DNA from: Anabaena sp. PCC 7108 | Lineage (GTDB): Bacteria; Cyanobacteriota; Cyanobacteriia; Cyanobacteriales; Nostocaceae | Direction of reading: 5' to 3' | Assembly (NCBI RefSeq): GCF_000332135.1 | Contig: NZ_KB235896.1 | Span: 990,054-1,054,053, forward strand | Length of the DNA: 64,000 nt | Shown here: positions 43,041 through 54,084 of the stretch, piece after piece | Layout of the letters: the number at the start of each line of letters is the position of its first letter | Numbering within the stretch: position 1 is the first letter of the stretch | Translations under genes and position numbers: made by a program | Notes under the pieces: model-generated | Database searches by the model: none | Told to the model about the DNA's origin: nothing | The model's input: only the letters and a program-made list of their open reading frames with translations

Positions 43041-45671
43041 ATGTTAGCTGAATACCAACAACACATCCAAGAACGCGCACAACTGGGTATTCCCCCATTA
43101 CCATTGGACGCAAAACAAACTTCAGAATTATGTGAATTACTGAAAAATCCACCTAAAGGTGAAGAAGAGGTATTATTAAATTTATTACGCGATCGCATTC
43201 CCCCCGGAGTTGACCAAGCTGCTTATGTAAAAGCTGGATTTCTCACAGCAATTGCGAAAGAAGAAATTACTAGTCCCTTAGTTTCCCCAGTTGATGCAGT
43301 AGAATTACTGGGAACAATGATTGGTGGTTACAATGTTCAATCTTTAATTGATTTACTTCAAGTTTCCAGCAATTCTGAATCAGAATCGTCAGCAGCACCT
43401 TTAGTTATGGGGGGACAAGGGAAAGAACCTATAGCCGCTTATGCAGCCAACGCCCTCAGCAAAATTATGTTGGTGTATGATGCTTTCCATGATGTTTTGG
43501 AATTATCAAAAACCAACCCCTACGCTAAAAGAGTGGTAGACTCTTGGGCAGAAGCAGAATGGTTTACTCTGCGTCCCACATTACCCGAAGCTATCACCGT
43601 CACCGTTTTCAAAGTTCCCGGAGAAACCAACACCGACGACTTATCACCCGCAACCCACGCTACCACCCGTCCTGATATTCCCCTTCACGCTTTAGCAATG
43701 TTAGAAACCCGTCAACCGGGAAGTTTAGAAACCATTGCAGACTTGAAGAAAAAAGGACATCCCGTTGCTTACGTCGGTGATGTGGTTGGTACAGGTTCAT
43801 CTCGTAAGTCTGCAATCAATTCTGTGTTATGGCATTTAGGAAATGATATCCCCTTTGTTCCCAACAAACGCGCCGGAGGTTATATATTAGGAAGTGCGAT
43901 CGCACCTATCTTTTTTAACACAGCCGAAGATGCCGGTGCATTACCCATCCAATGCGATGTCAGCAAAATGGAAACCGGTGACGTAATCACCATTTATCCC
44001 TACAAAGGTGATATTCTCAACGCCGCAGGAGAAGTTATTTCCACCTTCAGCCTCAAACCTGACACCATTTTAGACGAAGTTCGCGCCGGTGGACGTATCC
44101 CCTTATTAATTGGACGTACCCTCACCGATAAAACCCGTCAAGCATTGGGTTTAGAACCCAGCACTTTATTTATCCGTCCCCAAGCCCCAGCCGACACCGG
44201 AAAAGGCTACACATTAGCTCAGAAAATGGTCGGTAAGGCGTGCGGTTTATCTGGTGTGCGTCCGGGGACATCTTGCGAACCAATCATGACTACAGTCGGT
44301 TCTCAGGACACTACAGGACCAATGACTAGGGATGAATTAAAAGAACTTGCTTGTTTAGGTTTCAGTGCAGACTTAGTAATGCAGAGTTTCTGTCACACAG
44401 CCGCATATCCCAAACCAGTAGACATCAAAACCCACCAAGAACTACCCGACTTTTTTGCACAACGTGGTGGTGTGGCCTTGCGTCCTGGTGATGGTATTAT
44501 CCACTCCTGGTTAAACCGGATGTTGTTACCCGACACCGTAGGAACAGGTGGAGATTCACATACTCGCTTCCCATTAGGAATATCCTTTCCTGCGGGTTCT
44601 GGTTTAGTTGCGTTTGCTGGTGCATTGGGTGTAATGCCTTTGGATATGCCAGAATCAGTTTTAGTAAGATTTAAAGGAGAATTGCAACCAGGAATTACAT
44701 TGAGAGATATTGTTAATGCAATTCCTTATGTAGCCATGCAAAAAGGGTTGTTAACTGTAGAGAAGCAGAACAAGAAAAACGTCTTCTCTGGCAAGATTTT
44801 GGAAATTGAAGGTTTACCAAATTTGAAAGTTGAACAAGCTTTTGAATTAACCGATGCTTCCGCAGAACGTTCTTGTGCTGGTTGCACAATTAAGTTGAGT
44901 GAAGAAACAGTTGCGGAATATTTGCGTTCTAATATTGCCCTGTTAAAAAACATGGTAGCACGGGGTTATCACGATGAGCGAACCATTATGCGCCGAGTAG
45001 CGAAAATGGAAGAATGGTTAGCAAATCCGGTGTTAATGTCAGCCGATGCAGATGCGGAATATGCAGAAATAATTGAAATTGATTTAAGCCAAATCAAAGA
45101 ACCAATTGTAGCTGCACCAAATGACCCTGATAATGTTAAGTTATTATCGGAAGTTGCCAATGATCCTGTACAAGAAGTATTTGTTGGTTCTTGTATGACA
45201 AATATCGGACATTATCGCGCAACTGCGAAGGTTTTGGAAGGTGCTGGTAAGGTAAATGCTCGTTTGTGGATAGCACCACCTACAAGAATGGATGAACACC
45301 AATTAAAAGCAGAAGGTGTTTATGACGTTTTCGTAGCTGCAAATGCCAGAACTGAGATTCCAGGATGCAGTTTATGTATGGGAAATCAGGCGCGAGTTGA
45401 TGATAATACAACTGTGTTTTCTACCTCAACTCGTAACTTCAATAATCGCATGGGAACAGGCGCACAAGTGTATTTAGGTTCGGCGGAATTAGCAGCAGTT
45501 TGTGCTTTGTTGGGAAGGCTACCTAATGTGCAGGAATATTTGGATATTGTCGCCGAGAGAATTCATCCTTTTGCTGATAATTTGTATCGTTATTTGAACT
45601 TTGATCAAATTGTTGGTTTTGAGGATGAGGGTAGGGTGATTAGTAAGGAGGAACAGGCGGCTTTGGTGTAA
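43041..45671 (+). CDS. acnB: Aconitate hydratase B / 2-methylisocitrate dehydratase
   Basis: 876 residues, the normal AcnB length. N-terminal HEAT-like domain ([21 protein letters not shown]), swivel domain ([37 protein letters not shown]), and catalytic domain with GDSHTRF and cluster cysteines in SCAGCTIKL (two) and [12 protein letters not shown]. It interconverts citrate and isocitrate through a [4Fe-4S] cluster in the TCA cycle. Monocistronic, with TA genes downstream. Confidence 0.96.
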   Translation: MLAEYQQHIQERAQLGIPPLPLDAKQTSELCELLKNPPKGEEEVLLNLLRDRIPPGVDQAAYVKAGFLTAIAKEEITSPLVSPVDAVELLGTMIGGYNVQSLIDLLQVSSNSESESSAAPLVMGGQGKEPIAAYAANALSKIMLVYDAFHDVLELSKTNPYAKRVVDSWAEAEWFTLRPTLPEAITVTVFKVPGETNTDDLSPATHATTRPDIPLHALAMLETRQPGSLETIADLKKKGHPVAYVGDVVGTGSSRKSAINSVLWHLGNDIPFVPNKRAGGYILGSAIAPIFFNTAEDAGALPIQCDVSKMETGDVITIYPYKGDILNAAGEVISTFSLKPDTILDEVRAGGRIPLLIGRTLTDKTRQALGLEPSTLFIRPQAPADTGKGYTLAQKMVGKACGLSGVRPGTSCEPIMTTVGSQDTTGPMTRDELKELACLGFSADLVMQSFCHTAAYPKPVDIKTHQELPDFFAQRGGVALRPGDGIIHSWLNRMLLPDTVGTGGDSHTRFPLGISFPAGSGLVAFAGALGVMPLDMPESVLVRFKGELQPGITLRDIVNAIPYVAMQKGLLTVEKQNKKNVFSGKILEIEGLPNLKVEQAFELTDASAERSCAGCTIKLSEETVAEYLRSNIALLKNMVARGYHDERTIMRRVAKMEEWLANPVLMSADADAEYAEIIEIDLSQIKEPIVAAPNDPDNVKLLSEVANDPVQEVFVGSCMTNIGHYRATAKVLEGAGKVNARLWIAPPTRMDEHQLKAEGVYDVFVAANARTEIPGCSLCMGNQARVDDNTTVFSTSTRNFNNRMGTGAQVYLGSAELAAVCALLGRLPNVQEYLDIVAERIHPFADNLYRYLNFDQIVGFEDEGRVISKEEQAALV

Positions 45672-45729
45672 TTTAGGTTAGGGTGGGTCTTGATGGCTCA
45701 CCTGAATGTTTTGAAAAAGGTTAGAATAT

Positions 45730-45978
45730 GTGCAGTACCAAATAGAATTTAAACCCAAAGCTATTAAAGATTTACAGAAAATTCCTGTAAATGAAAGAGA
45801 ACGCATTATCAATAAAATTGAAGCAATGCAAGATGATTTACAGGGAGATGTAAAACGCTTAACAAATTTTACTCCAGAATATCGTTTAAGAGTTGGTGAT
45901 TATCGAGTTTTGTTTGAATTAGAAGAACAAACTATAATCGTGTATAGGGTTAAGCATCGTAGTAAAGCTTATGAATAA
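45730..45978 (+). CDS. RelE/ParE-family toxin
   Basis: 82 residues from GTG 45730. It has the RelE layout: YQIEFKPKAIKDLQKIPVNE, then RIINKIEAMQDDL and the C-terminal strands YRLRVGDYRVLFELEEQTIIVYRVKHR with the basic residues of the mRNA-cleaving site. The antitoxin-like gene follows 15 bp downstream, so toxin comes first, as in higB-type pairs. It would cleave mRNA at the ribosome when free. Confidence 0.85.
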   Translation: MQYQIEFKPKAIKDLQKIPVNERERIINKIEAMQDDLQGDVKRLTNFTPEYRLRVGDYRVLFELEEQTIIVYRVKHRSKAYE

Positions 45979-45993
45979 CTGGAGTTTTAAAAA

Positions 45994-46191
45994 ATGATTG
46001 AATTACATCCTGAGTTTTTAACAAAAAATGGTGAAAAACAATTTGCTATTTTACCTTATGAGGAATTTTTAAAGATTAAAGAATTGTTAGAAGATTTGGA
46101 AGATTTAAAAGATTTGCGTGATGCTAAAGAAGAAGAGAAAGATAGTCTTTCAGTATCTTTAGCCGAGGTAAAAAAGATGTTATTATCTTGA
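45994..46191 (+). CDS. Phd/YefM-like antitoxin
   Basis: 65 residues. N-terminus IELHPEFLTKNGEKQFAILPYEEFLKIK matches a Phd/YefM-type beta-hairpin and helix, followed by an acidic helix (LEDLEDLKDLRDAKEEEKD) that would wrap the toxin. It is paired with the upstream RelE-like toxin. Confidence 0.75.
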   Translation: MIELHPEFLTKNGEKQFAILPYEEFLKIKELLEDLEDLKDLRDAKEEEKDSLSVSLAEVKKMLLS

Positions 46192-46225
46192 TGCTAGAAA
46201 ATCAAGTGTTATTAACAGGGTAATA

Positions 46226-46642
46226 ATGCCAGCAAAAAATATTTACCATGATGCGGTTAAAAATGCTTTAATTAAGGATGGGTGGACTATTACTTTTGAT
46301 CCTTATCCAATTAAATATGAAGAAGTTAAATTACTTGCTGATTTAGCTGGTGAAAAAACAATTTCTGCAACAAGAGAAGGACAAAAAATAGTTATTGAAA
46401 TTAAAAGTTTTCTCAGTCGTTCTCCTATGCGTGAATTTGAAACAGCGTTAGGACAATATCTAATTTATCAAACCTTTCTTTCTCTGACTCATCCTGAGTA
46501 TAAAGTTTATTTAGCAATTAGTGAAAAGATTTATGAGAAGTTTTTTAAACAAGTAGCAATTGAATTAATTTTACAAAAATATCAAATTTCATTGTTGGTT
46601 GTTGATATTAATAAAGAGGAGATTATCAAATGGACAAGCTAA
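46226..46642 (+). CDS. xisH: XisH-family protein
   Basis: 138 residues with the family sequence PAKNIYHDAVKNALIKDGW, DPYPIKYEEVKLLADLAGEK and VIEIKSFLSRSPMREFETALG. The fold is endonuclease-like (PD-(D/E)XK: the Asp and E-I-K residues are visible). XisH was named for control of fdxN-element excision in Anabaena, but many copies occur elsewhere. It overlaps xisI by 13 bp. Confidence 0.92.
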   Translation: MPAKNIYHDAVKNALIKDGWTITFDPYPIKYEEVKLLADLAGEKTISATREGQKIVIEIKSFLSRSPMREFETALGQYLIYQTFLSLTHPEYKVYLAISEKIYEKFFKQVAIELILQKYQISLLVVDINKEEIIKWTS

Positions 46643-46971
46643 CTCATTATCAAAATATAATCAAACAAATCCTCACTGAATATGAAAGAATCTCAGCACA
46701 AGTACCTGATCCTGATATAGATGAGGTATTAATGTTTGATGATCAAAGAAGTCAATATCTTTGGTTTAATATTGGCTGGAAGAATAATAAAAGAGTGAAA
46801 GCAATTTCGGTTTATGTGAGAATTAAAAATGAGAAGATTTACATTGAGGAAGATTGGACTGAGGAAGGTATTGCAACGGAGTTATTAAGGGAAGGTGTAC
46901 CAAAAGAGGATATTATTTTGGCTTTTCATGATCCAGAAACTCGTAAGTTGACTGAGTTTGCTGTAGCTTGA
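46630..46971 (+). CDS. xisI: XisI-family protein
   Basis: 113 residues: DKLTHYQNIIKQILTEYERI, DDQRSQYLWFNIGW and IEEDWTEEGIATELLREGVPK with AFHDPETRKLTEFAVA at the end, the standard XisI sequence. It works with XisH, possibly as its antidote or partner. A degenerate duplicate of its last ~30 residues lies at 47722-47825. Confidence 0.92.
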   Translation: MDKLTHYQNIIKQILTEYERISAQVPDPDIDEVLMFDDQRSQYLWFNIGWKNNKRVKAISVYVRIKNEKIYIEEDWTEEGIATELLREGVPKEDIILAFHDPETRKLTEFAVA

Positions 46972-47069
46972 GTAATTTATAATGAGAAAATTTTGTTAGT
47001 ATAATGTAAGTTAGGGTGAGTTTTAATAGCTCACCTTGATTAGCTAATTATTAATAGGTGAAAAAAATC

Positions 47070-47330
47070 ATGTTAAAAACTTTTAACGCTATTTTGAAAA
47101 ATAATTCTATTCAATGGGTTGATGAAACTCCTGAAATAGAATTGGATAGTTCAATAAAGGTGCATATTACTTTATTAGAAGAAACAGCAACACCTAAAAC
47201 TAAATCTAATGGTCAAAAAATGGCAGAAGTGTTAAGAAAAATCTCAACAAAGAAAATTTTTGAGGAAATTGATCCACAAAAATGGCAACAAGAAATTCGT
47301 CAAGATCGATCTCTTCCTAATCGTGATTAA
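47070..47330 (+). CDS. Antitoxin-like protein upstream of a PIN toxin
   Basis: 86 residues from ATG 47070 (MLKTFNAILKNNSIQWVDE); a GTG at 47058 is possible. A short beta-rich N-domain (IELDSSIKVHITLLEE) and a C-terminal helical tail (IFEEIDPQKWQQEIRQDR) fit the DNA-binding-plus-toxin-binding plan of VapB-type antitoxins. Its stop abuts the PIN gene start with no gap. Confidence 0.7.
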   Translation: MLKTFNAILKNNSIQWVDETPEIELDSSIKVHITLLEETATPKTKSNGQKMAEVLRKISTKKIFEEIDPQKWQQEIRQDRSLPNRD

Positions 47331-47711
47331 ATGATGTTACTTGATAGCAATATTATTATCTATGCAGCACAAGCAGAAAATGAGTTTTTAAGGGGGTTTA
47401 TCGCTGAACATTCTCCTTATGTATCTGCTCTTTCTTGTCTCGAAGTATTGGGTTATCATCAGCTAAATTATGAAGACAAAACCTATTTTGAGGAGTTTTT
47501 TAATGCTTCTCAAATTTTATCAATTTCTCAAGCTGTAATTGAGCAAGGAGTAAGACTAAAACAAATGAAAAAAATGTCTTTAGGAGATGCTATTATTGCC
47601 GGAACAGCATTAGTTCATGATTTAAGTGTTGTTACTAGAAATATTGATGATTTTCGTTGGATTACTGAGTTAAAATTACTTAATCCTTTTGATAGCTTGG
47701 AAAATGAATAA
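47331..47711 (+). CDS. vapC: PIN-domain toxin (VapC-like)
   Basis: 126 residues. PIN acidic residues: Asp in MLLDSNIIIYA, Glu in SCLEVLGY, Asp in LGDAIIAGTAL, Asp/Asn in VVTRNIDDFRW. These coordinate Mg2+ in an RNase active site. Two adjacent ATGs at 47331 and 47334. It is paired with the gene just upstream. Confidence 0.87.
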   Translation: MMLLDSNIIIYAAQAENEFLRGFIAEHSPYVSALSCLEVLGYHQLNYEDKTYFEEFFNASQILSISQAVIEQGVRLKQMKKMSLGDAIIAGTALVHDLSVVTRNIDDFRWITELKLLNPFDSLENE

Positions 47712-47825
47712 TTTAAACTCTATCAAAGCAACTGAGTTATTAAGGGAATGTGTACCAAAAGAGGATATTGTTGTAGCTTTTCATGATCCTGAAACTCGGA
47801 ATTTGACAGAGTTTGCTGTGGTTTG
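47704..47825 (+). pseudogene. XisI C-terminal fragment (duplicate)
   Basis: The frame from 47722 reads KATELLRECVPKEDIVVAFH and DPETRNLTEFAVV, a near copy of the end of the intact XisI at 46630-46971. It even shares the bases after the stop. The 5' three quarters of the gene are missing and the fragment overlaps the vapC end. Confidence 0.85.
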
Positions 47826-47898
47826 AGTAATTTATAAACAGGAGAAAAATAATCCTTGGAGATAGGTTATACTCCTTACTCCTTATGAGTGTCGGGAT

Positions 47899-48066
47899 AT
47901 GCACCAAAGATTAATTCAAATAGTTTCATATTTACATAATATAGCGATTGTTTTTAACGATTCTAATAGGGAAGAAAATAATTTGGAATACCTATTAAAT
48001 ATGTGTATAGATTACATAGATAAAATAAAGCCTTTTTGTGAATATGAACGAGATAAAGCTAAATAA
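47899..48066 (+). CDS. Short frame of 55 residues, unknown
   Basis: ATG 47899 to TAA 48064-48066 encodes MHQRLIQIVSYLHNIAIVFN with a helical, acidic continuation (DKIKPFCEYERDKAK). The composition is protein-like, but there is no ribosome site that I trust. It may be a fragment of a larger gene such as a HEPN-type protein. Confidence 0.3.
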   Translation: MHQRLIQIVSYLHNIAIVFNDSNREENNLEYLLNMCIDYIDKIKPFCEYERDKAK

Positions 48067-48186
48067 TTAGCTCCTGTGATAGATATTGATATATTGAAAG
48101 AGCGATCGCTCTTTGCTTATGGTTTGGGAGTGCGATCGCTATTGGGGTATGATTTTATGAAGAGCGATCGCTTTAAATATACTAAT
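48067..48186. repeat. Three HIP1 octamers in 80 bp
   Basis: GCGATCGC occurs three times (about 48102, 48132 and 48167) in the spacer before the convergent PIN gene. Confidence 0.8.
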
Positions 48187-48582
48187 TTACAAATCAGGCT
48201 TTTTGACTATTGAATTAGATAAACTCTGAGACTTTTTAATAAATTTTTCATCAAAAGTATAAAACTCTAAACAATGATTACTGGAAGCTAAATGAAAAGC
48301 ATCTGCAAAATCAAGACCATTTTCATGCCATTCAATAACTTGTAAAATTAACTTTTCATTAGTTAAATAAACATTAGGTAAACCAAAAACCTTTCTCAAA
48401 GCTTGACAAATTTCCCAAGCTTTAAATTTGTAAGCAAACCGCAACACCCATTCAGTTTCTAAGATTACAGTATCAGGAATAAAAATATTTTTACTTTTGA
48501 ATAATGCTAAACTTTGTTGATACTGTAGATCATCATCTTTAGTAATAAATCTAACAATAATATTAGTATCAATAGCAATCAT
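48187..48582 (-). CDS. vapC: PIN-domain toxin (VapC-like)
   Basis: 131 residues from ATG 48582, which overlaps the upstream antitoxin stop as ATGA; ATG 48591 is an alternative. PIN acids: Asp in IAIDTNIIVRF, Glu in VILETEWVLRF, Asp in LDFADAFHLASS, Asp in FYTFDEKFIKK. It should be an RNase toxin controlled by the coupled MazE/AbrB-type antitoxin. Confidence 0.88.
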   Translation of the reverse strand: MIAIDTNIIVRFITKDDDLQYQQSLALFKSKNIFIPDTVILETEWVLRFAYKFKAWEICQALRKVFGLPNVYLTNEKLILQVIEWHENGLDFADAFHLASSNHCLEFYTFDEKFIKKSQSLSNSIVKKPDL

Positions 48583-48836
48583 TGATTCCATAATTCTTCT
48601 ATTCCCTGAGCGATTGCTTGATCCATTTCTTCAATTGTTTTGGCTTTTCCTTGATAGTTCAAACAACCAGCAACATCATCTAATTTGGTTTCTGGAAAAG
48701 TTTTTTTAGGCTTTAATAAAATTCCATCACCCAAATTAATGATTATTAATTCTTGACCATCTTCCCAATGATACTGATCTCTTAAGACTTGGGGAATAGT
48801 AACTTGACCTTGACTTGACAGTTTAGTAATTTCCAT
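48579..48836 (-). CDS. AbrB/MazE-type antitoxin
   Basis: 85 residues from ATG 48836. SpoVT/AbrB swapped-hairpin motif KLSSQGQVTIPQVLRDQYHW and GQELIIINLGDGILLKP, then an acidic C-terminal helix for toxin binding. It is coupled to the following vapC by a 4-bp overlap. An in-frame start at 48878 would add a non-conserved leader. Confidence 0.87.
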   Translation of the reverse strand: MEITKLSSQGQVTIPQVLRDQYHWEDGQELIIINLGDGILLKPKKTFPETKLDDVAGCLNYQGKAKTIEEMDQAIAQGIEELWNQ

Positions 48837-48996
48837 TGAAATAACATTCAAATATTTATTCCAATTCAAGTTTAACATAAATTCATATCTGTATCAATTC
48901 AGATCATTGTGCATTCGCATAGCTTACTTTATCCCTTACACAAGCGTAGGCATAGATATGACTTGTTGAATCTGAATTATTGAATTACGGCTTTCT

Positions 48997-49491
48997 TCAC
49001 ACCATCTCAAACTCTAATTGATGACTTTTCATAAAATCATGAGTGAAATGATCAACTACATTGGTATCACTCAACTCTAAATTATAAAAATCTACAAACT
49101 CATGGTCAAAATATGGTCCTGCGTGCCAAGTTCCTACCTCTAACTTAATAAAACAATCTCCCGGAATGCGGAAAACAGCAATCTCATCTAATCGAGGTTC
49201 ATTAATATCATGATCAGGTGGACAAACTGCTATTAACCAATCCTTACCTTCCAAAGAACCCAAACATTGAGTACATTGTTCATGACGAGTAATTTTATGA
49301 AACTTCCGGCCTTTGTTGTGCAGTCGCATAATATAAAAGCGGGGAATGCCATTTTGTAAATTTAAATGTGCCTCTTCTGCATCAAAAGTCTTCCTCTCTC
49401 CACTAGGAAATATCACCTGTCCATAACGCTGAAAATTCTCTGGTGTGATCAATTCTACTTTTAACTGTTGTAATGTTGGAGATGTATTCAT
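48997..49491 (-). CDS. Ureidoglycolate lyase-family (AllA-like) protein
   Basis: 164 residues. LKVELITPENFQRYGQVIFP at the N-terminus, HEQCTQCLGSLEGKDWLIAV near 80, and VGTWHAGPYF near 128 are AllA-like cupin motifs. AllA splits ureidoglycolate to glyoxylate and urea; cyanobacterial versions are often single genes with unproven substrate. Confidence 0.8.
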   Translation of the reverse strand: MNTSPTLQQLKVELITPENFQRYGQVIFPSGERKTFDAEEAHLNLQNGIPRFYIMRLHNKGRKFHKITRHEQCTQCLGSLEGKDWLIAVCPPDHDINEPRLDEIAVFRIPGDCFIKLEVGTWHAGPYFDHEFVDFYNLELSDTNVVDHFTHDFMKSHQLEFEMV

Positions 49492-49590
49492 AAAAAATTT
49501 TGTTTATTTATTTTAATTACTTGTGTGTTAGATTTTCAAATATACTTATTTCAATACAATATTTTTCCTTGTTGGTCAATCAGACATTAA

Positions 49591-50016
49591 TCAGTCAGGC
49601 AAAGAATATCCTGTATGTTCCTTGAGATATTGTCTAATCTTTTCATAAGATTCTAGATTACTTACGGGGTTGATAATAATAGGAAAAGTAACATCCGGCA
49701 ACCAAAAACTTATCCTGCCGTTCTCTTCATAACAAAAAGAACTAATACAGTTGAGATTAATAATATATTCTTTTCTGTCGTAAGTTATTGTTACCCAATA
49801 AGCACTATCTAATTCCAGTCCTTGGATATATTGTATATATTCCGAAATCTTCTGATAGTCTTCCCCATTGCTTTGGGGGTTAATGACGATAGGAATGGAG
49901 CTATTAGGTATCCAAAAGGTAAGTCTACCGTTCTTTTCATAACAAAAAGTATTTATACGGTCAAGGTTAATTACATATTCTTTCCTTTGATCTTGTATTT
50001 TTACCCAGTAAGCCAC
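49591..50016 (-). CDS. Protein made of two tandem copies of a ~70-residue domain
   Basis: 141 residues. Copy 1 (about 2-68) and copy 2 (about 72-137) share AYWV, KEYIINL, FCYE-NGR, FW-P, INP-SN and a Y-KI-Y ending at roughly 50-60 percent identity. Each unit looks like a small beta-rich domain. No family recognised. The two halves are clearly an internal duplication. Monocistronic. Confidence 0.7.
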   Translation of the reverse strand: MAYWVKIQDQRKEYVINLDRINTFCYEKNGRLTFWIPNSSIPIVINPQSNGEDYQKISEYIQYIQGLELDSAYWVTITYDRKEYIINLNCISSFCYEENGRISFWLPDVTFPIIINPVSNLESYEKIRQYLKEHTGYSLPD

Positions 50017-50143
50017 AAAATTTCCTCAACACTGACTACATATTATTGCTTCTCCTAGAAGTAATTTTACCCAGTATGGCTGCAAATTTTTTGTGCTTTT
50101 GCCTTTTTTGCCAAATTCTACTTGATGCCGTTTGACTTTAAGG

Positions 50144-50259
50144 CTGATACAAAATACATATAGCTGTTGCCAGGTAAGGTATTGACAGAAACTGAGCATA
50201 AAACCCAGATAAAAACAGACTTTTACGCCTGTTCTGCTATGTTTTGTATTTTGTATCAG
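50144..50259. repeat. 116-bp element with ~21-bp imperfect terminal inverted repeats
   Basis: The left end CTGATACAAAATACATATAG matches the complement of the right end ..GTATTTTGTATCAG with one small internal insertion. No coding content. It ends 7 bp before the pyrG stop, so it may double as a terminator region. Confidence 0.65.
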
Positions 50260-50265
50260 AAATTC

Positions 50266-51927
<1,662 letters not shown>

Positions 51928-52224
51928 CTAAAAATACATTCCATCTCCTGAGGGAGAAATTGTGTTTACGCCTGAAAACAAGTGTGTGTGGTCAGTTATC
52001 ATGTATCAGTAGCTTTACAAGTTTGTTCTGACAAGCTTTGAAGCTAAGTTTATCTGCTCAATGATTTCTGCTGTACTACGCTAGTATGAAGGATGAATTA
52101 CCCCCCGCCGACAAATTTACGTGCTTTTATGCGATTTATTTGCCTTTGTTTTCATCCTTGAATTTCTATTCATTCCTGGTTATTGTCCCACAATTACTAT
52201 CGTGAAATCTTCTGTGTTTTTGCC

Positions 52225-54000
52225 GTGAATAAACTATTAGTATTAGTAGTATTTAACTTTCTCTTCACCTCCTCAGTGGCTTTAGCACAAACCTCTCTTG
52301 TAGTAGTTTTTCCCCCAACAAACTACCAAACCAGTACAGAAAAAATATTTTTTATTGGTACCGCGCCGCCAAATGGGCAAGTTCTCATTAATGGTAAGCT
52401 AATTAGCCGAAGTAAAACTGGTCATTTTTCTCCCAGTTTCCCCTTGCGGTTAGGGGAGAATGTGTTTACAGTTATCTACCAAAATCAAGAACGAGAGATT
52501 AAAGTCACAAGGCTTTCTACTCAGCCAGAATTACCAAAAAGTTTAGGGTTTGCTAAAGATTCTCTAACTCCTGCTGCGGATATTGCTAGACTACCGGGCG
52601 AACTGATATGTTTTGGGGCTATTGCTCCCCCTCTAGCTAGTGTCTCCGTCAAGCTGGCTAATCAAACTATTCCCCTTTCACTCCAACCGTCACAAGTCCA
52701 ATTACCTCCTAATTCTGGTGTACTGACGGGGCGAAATCAGCCTACTGCTTCTAGTCCTAGCAAATATCAAGGCTGCACAACAGTGGCCAATGCTGCCGAT
52801 TTGGGACAACCTCAATTTAGTTTGGCATTGAATGGTAATACTGTGACTCAACTTGGTGAGGGTAAAGTTCAAATTCTCACACCTGCACAACTGCCAGTTA
52901 CTGAGGTGACAGCAGCATCAGGTGTGGCTCGAACTGGACCTAGTACAGATTATTCACGACTTACACCCCTACCAAAAGGGACAAGGGCAACAGTGACAGG
53001 TAGAGAAGGTGATTGGTTACGATTAGACTATGGGGGTTGGATTAATAGCAAAGAAACCAAAATTCTTCCCGGTGCAGTTCCTCCACAAACAGTAATTCGC
53101 AGTGTTGGATATCGTCAGGTTGTAGGTGCAACAGAGATAGTTTTCCCATTACAAGTTGCTGTACCTGTGAGTGTAGAACAGAGCGATGGGCAAAGCCCCA
53201 CCTTCGGTGATCGCTCTTTCACTCTCACTCTCTACAATACCATTGCCCAAACAGATACCATTCGCCTAGATGATAATCCCTTAATTTCTCGACTGGATTG
53301 GCAACAGGTGAATCCCACACAGATTAAATATACTTTTAACCTCAAAAAGTTCCAACAGTGGGGTTATAAGCTCAGATATGACAAAACTACTTTGGTTTTG
53401 ACTTTGCGTCACGCGCCTAAAATTGAAACTAGAAAACGCTTGCCTTTATCTGGTATCAAAATTGTACTCGATCCAGGACATGGTGGGAAAGAATCTGGTG
53501 CCAGTGGTCCAACAGGATATTTAGAAAAAGATGTAAATTTGATAATCTCTAAGTTACTGCGAGATGAGTTGGTGCAGCGGGGTGCAAAGGTGGTGATGAC
53601 AAGGGAGGATGATCGAGATGTTTCTTTAGTGGAACGTCAGGAGATTATTAGTAGAGAAGAACCTGCGATCGCTCTTTCTATCCATCATAACTCCTTACCT
53701 GATGATGGCGATGCCGAAAAAACTAAAGGCTTCGGGACTTTTTGGTATCATCCTCAATCACACAGCCTAGCAGTATTTTTACATAATTACGTAGTCAACA
53801 AACTTCGTAAACCTTCCTATGGAGTGTTTTGGAATAATTTAGCTTTAACTCGTCCTACTGTTGCACCTTCGGTATTGCTAGAATTAGGATTTATGAGTAA
53901 CCCTTATGAATTTGAAGACGTAGTCAACCCTCAAGAACAGAAAAAAATGGCGAAGACCTTGGCTGAGGGAATTACAGATTGGTTTAGAAGTGTAAAGTAG
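52225..54000 (+). CDS. N-acetylmuramoyl-L-alanine amidase with SH3 and AMIN-like domains
   Basis: 591 residues from GTG 52225, chosen because it gives a clean signal peptide (KLLVLVVFNFLFTSSVALA). An SH3-like domain (ASGVARTGPSTDYSRL .. GWINSKETK, about 230-285) and an AMIN-like segment precede the Amidase_3 domain (about 410-590). Zinc ligands are His in LDPGHGG, Glu in LEKDVN and His in SIHHNS; catalytic Glu lies in LLELGFMSN. It cleaves the stem peptide from peptidoglycan in the periplasm. A 36-bp hairpin at 53181-53216 is inserted in frame. Confidence 0.88.
   Translation: MNKLLVLVVFNFLFTSSVALAQTSLVVVFPPTNYQTSTEKIFFIGTAPPNGQVLINGKLISRSKTGHFSPSFPLRLGENVFTVIYQNQEREIKVTRLSTQPELPKSLGFAKDSLTPAADIARLPGELICFGAIAPPLASVSVKLANQTIPLSLQPSQVQLPPNSGVLTGRNQPTASSPSKYQGCTTVANAADLGQPQFSLALNGNTVTQLGEGKVQILTPAQLPVTEVTAASGVARTGPSTDYSRLTPLPKGTRATVTGREGDWLRLDYGGWINSKETKILPGAVPPQTVIRSVGYRQVVGATEIVFPLQVAVPVSVEQSDGQSPTFGDRSFTLTLYNTIAQTDTIRLDDNPLISRLDWQQVNPTQIKYTFNLKKFQQWGYKLRYDKTTLVLTLRHAPKIETRKRLPLSGIKIVLDPGHGGKESGASGPTGYLEKDVNLIISKLLRDELVQRGAKVVMTREDDRDVSLVERQEIISREEPAIALSIHHNSLPDDGDAEKTKGFGTFWYHPQSHSLAVFLHNYVVNKLRKPSYGVFWNNLALTRPTVAPSVLLELGFMSNPYEFEDVVNPQEQKKMAKTLAEGITDWFRSVK
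53181..53216. repeat. In-frame 36-bp hairpin inside the amidase gene
   Basis: GAGCGATGGGC..GCCC..ATCGCTC, 12 codons long, adds a SDGQSPTFGDRS segment between AMIN-like strands. It looks like an inserted small palindromic repeat that kept the frame. Confidence 0.5.
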
Positions 54001-54084
54001 CATTTTTGTCCATATTTTCAACTTCTTTGTCAAAAGATTGCTACAATTTACCCATCAAACTCCAATCCCAAATTAAAAATTGGT

